Shown piece after piece: positions 62,485-64,000 of a stretch of DNA of 64,000 nt. The position numbers and the translations under genes were made by a program. The stretch is taken from NCBI RefSeq assembly GCF_003387615.1, contig NZ_QUNS01000004.1, forward strand, positions 1 through 64,000. Reading direction: 5' to 3'. The notes under the pieces were generated by a model. The model searched no databases. It worked only from the letters and a program-made list of their open reading frames with translations, and was not told where the DNA came from. Position 1 is the stretch's first letter, and the number at the start of each line of letters is the position of its first letter. The DNA is from Tenacibaculum gallaicum. GTDB lineage: Bacteria > Bacteroidota > Bacteroidia > Flavobacteriales > Flavobacteriaceae.

Positions 62485-62841
62485 TTAGTTTCTAATAGGT
62501 AATGCTATTTGAGGTCTTCTATGTTTACTATTTTTTGATATTAAATAGATAGTATCTCCAAAAGGTTGTTCTTTTATAAACTCATTTTGTCTATCGAATG
62601 TACTTAAACTAAATCTTCGATAATCTTCTTTTTCAAAGAGAAGGTATTTTATTGTAGTACTCTTTTTTACCTCAAAATATCCTTCTTTATTACTAAGAAC
62701 AAAATCTGTAGAATCTTTATAATAAACTTTCACTTTATTTAAAGGAGTTTCTTTATCAAAGTCATAAACATAACCGTGATATTTTGTTGAACAAGATTGA
62801 GTTATTACAATCAATAAAATTATTAAAAACAGCTTTCTCAT
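62485..62841 (-). CDS. Array lipoprotein, class A; putative cognate immunity protein
   Basis: A 118-aa lipoprotein (lipobox ITQSCS), mature YHGYVYDFDKETPLNKVKVYY, SNKEGYFEVKK and end FGDTIYLISKNSKHRRPQI. Its ATG overlaps the stop of the metallopeptidase gene by 4 bp (ATGA), so it is translationally coupled to it. This position is what one expects of the immunity gene of a polymorphic toxin. The basic tail RRPQIALPIRN is unique to this copy. Protein role inferred from context alone. Confidence 0.82.
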   Translation of the reverse strand: MRKLFLIILLIVITQSCSTKYHGYVYDFDKETPLNKVKVYYKDSTDFVLSNKEGYFEVKKSTTIKYLLFEKEDYRRFSLSTFDRQNEFIKEQPFGDTIYLISKNSKHRRPQIALPIRN

Positions 62842-64000
62842 TTCAATTTTAATTTAGTTAACCAAAGTAAACTTAACACATCTTTTTCTGAAGCTACAAG
62901 TCTTTTATATATGTTAGGTTGTCTTCGTTTTCCTCCATATTTATTCTTTTTCAAATATGGCATAATATCAACTTCTCCAGAAACTGGGTAAGCTGGGGCT
63001 GATGATTTTTGTTTTTGAGTAATAGTATTTACGCTTCCTTTGTGACCATACGAATAAAATGTGCCTCCATATGCTTTTAAAATAGTATGCCCTATTTCAT
63101 GCGCTGAAGTTTCTTTGAACTCGTTATCTTCATTAATTGAGGTTTGATAATCCCAACTATCAACATAAAAATACTCATAAATATACCCAACATTATAGCA
63201 CACAGCTTCTCTAGAAACAATATTTCCTACAAAAGAAATAGGGTCTTCCACGGTTCCTGGGTTTCCTGAGCGCATCCAATCACCATTTGTATTAAAGATT
63301 AAACTAACATCATCCATTGTTTTCTCCGTTGTATTTATTGCGTTTACATAAACTTCATATTTTTCTCCATTAATATCAACATCTTTGGCTATATAATGAT
63401 TCCTGTTTCTTCCCCAATGGTAATTTAGCCCTTCTAAAGCCAATCTTTCTAAATCTTCAAAACTTTTTGTACGTGCTGTTAAAGGAGGTTTACCAGTAAT
63501 CAAGTCTCCCTGTGGTATTTTATCCCAAGGACATACTTTCATTGGAACTCTAAGTTTTGGGTCGGGGTCAATATCTTTTTCATAACACTCTATTCCTCTT
63601 GCTCCTCCATCTTTTAAGTTAACACGTAATGTAACATCTATTCTTTTAGAGTTTTTATCAATCTTTACATCAACCCATTTTACCTCATCGTAACGCATAC
63701 TAAAATCTAACTTTTTTCTACTGTAGTTATTTGAACTATCTACGCCAATAGTATACAGGTTTAAATTTTCGTATTGTGTTAGTTTAGCCGTATCTAAAAC
63801 TCCTCCACTATCAAATCCATCCCATTTCCAAATGTGTTCTCCTTGTTTTAGTTTGTTAGCATCAGTTATTTTTTCTTCATAAATCACCGAGCTTCCGTCT
63901 CTAATTTGTAGCGTTAGTTTTTTGGCGTTATTATCAGCTATTTGGTAAGTAAATTGTACAAAGCCTCTTTCGTTAGTTCCGCTATAATCAGCTATTCCTA
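62838..64000 (-). CDS. C-terminal part of a large HExxH metallopeptidase, candidate polymorphic toxin (5' end outside window)
   Basis: 386 residues are visible, and the frame is open up to the right edge, so the start lies beyond; a GTG at 63887 is inside the protein, not its start. The visible part begins with beta-rich text containing a FlgD-like motif (GEHIWKWDGFDSGGVLD), a middle segment with RTKSFEDLERLALEGLNYHW, and then the zinc motif HEIGH (codons at 63087-63101) in ETSAHEIGHTILKAYGGT, followed by SYGHKG and GEVDIMPYLKK. HExxH gives two zinc ligands and the base; the third ligand may be the His of SYGHKG. The lipoprotein array begins at its stop. I infer a secreted or Rhs/T6SS-type effector; the N-terminal targeting part cannot be seen. 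Confidence 0.75.
   Translation of the reverse strand, partial: GIADYSGTNERGFVQFTYQIADNNAKKLTLQIRDGSSVIYEEKITDANKLKQGEHIWKWDGFDSGGVLDTAKLTQYENLNLYTIGVDSSNNYSRKKLDFSMRYDEVKWVDVKIDKNSKRIDVTLRVNLKDGGARGIECYEKDIDPDPKLRVPMKVCPWDKIPQGDLITGKPPLTARTKSFEDLERLALEGLNYHWGRNRNHYIAKDVDINGEKYEVYVNAINTTEKTMDDVSLIFNTNGDWMRSGNPGTVEDPISFVGNIVSREAVCYNVGYIYEYFYVDSWDYQTSINEDNEFKETSAHEIGHTILKAYGGTFYSYGHKGSVNTITQKQKSSAPAYPVSGEVDIMPYLKKNKYGGKRRQPNIYKRLVASEKDVLSLLWLTKLKLK

Noticed and set aside
63885..63887. GTG at 63887 as the start of the metallopeptidase gene
   Set aside because: The frame stays open upstream to the window edge with beta-domain-like text (ERGFVQFTYQIADNN), so this is an internal Val codon.
1..64000. 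tRNA or rRNA genes
   Set aside because: Gene-free stretches were read on both strands for tRNA-like TTCRANNC / CCA-end context; none was convincing. A covariance-model scan would be decisive and was not possible here.

Overview
The window is AT-rich chromosomal DNA of a gliding, probably marine member of the Flavobacteriaceae (Bacteroidota). The case rests on adjacent gldF and gldG, many Bacteroidota-only families (DUF4294, DUF4290, DUF2911), SpII lipoproteins, A-rich leader regions, a DnaJ with a shortened zinc region, and a Bacteroidota-type RNase P RNA. A Tenacibaculum-like genus is possible but is only a guess. No tRNA, rRNA, insertion sequence or CRISPR array was seen.

Layout. Positions 0.2-12.3 kb are mostly minus strand: a DUF4294 protein, an alpha-oxoamine synthase (sphingoid or sulfonolipid base type), pyruvate carboxylase, a two-subunit molybdenum hydroxylase, a divergent HxlR-regulator/esterase pair sharing a palindromic operator, purC and phoH. 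Positions 12.4-16.4 kb form a plus-strand run: SAM hydrolase, monooxygenase-like protein, RDD protein, gldF, gldG. Positions 16.4-28.3 kb hold an epimerase/aquaporin/DinB operon, a DUF2911 protein, an NlpE-like lipoprotein, topB, a frameshifted small gene, trmH, a sirtuin lacking its zinc cysteines, an M23 peptidase and a Crp/Fnr regulator. Positions 28.3-36.1 kb hold both aconitases in tandem, rnpB and dnaJ-grpE. At 36.35 kb lies a double-glycine-leader, six-cysteine peptide. Positions 36.6-53.9 kb are largely housekeeping: murA with Asp in place of the fosfomycin-target Cys, a UvrD-type helicase, a SatD-DUF3307 operon, transporters, and a topoisomerase IV operon with two small membrane-protein genes between parE and parC. 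Positions 53.9-58.5 kb are accessory: a nuclease, an orphan HsdR-N protein, TM2, SH3 and PH proteins separated by related palindromes, and an HU-like DNA-binding protein. A repeat-rich stretch without genes (58.5-59.1 kb) follows.

The most striking region is 59.1-64.0 kb, all minus strand. A large protein entering from beyond the right edge carries a zinc-metallopeptidase HExxH motif (HEIGH) near its C-terminus. Its stop codon overlaps by 4 bp the first of nine intact and three broken paralogous lipoprotein genes of about 110-138 aa. These have a carboxypeptidase-regulatory-like motif pattern and fall into two classes (A and B) that tend to alternate as A-B pairs, with a conserved 28-29 bp sequence after class-B stops. 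Inside the array, just before one class-B gene, lies an out-of-place copy of the last 12 codons of the metallopeptidase gene. The pattern fits a polymorphic toxin with a stockpile of immunity genes, built by repeated displacement of toxin-tip/immunity cassettes. The toxin-immunity roles are inferred from architecture and have not been tested.
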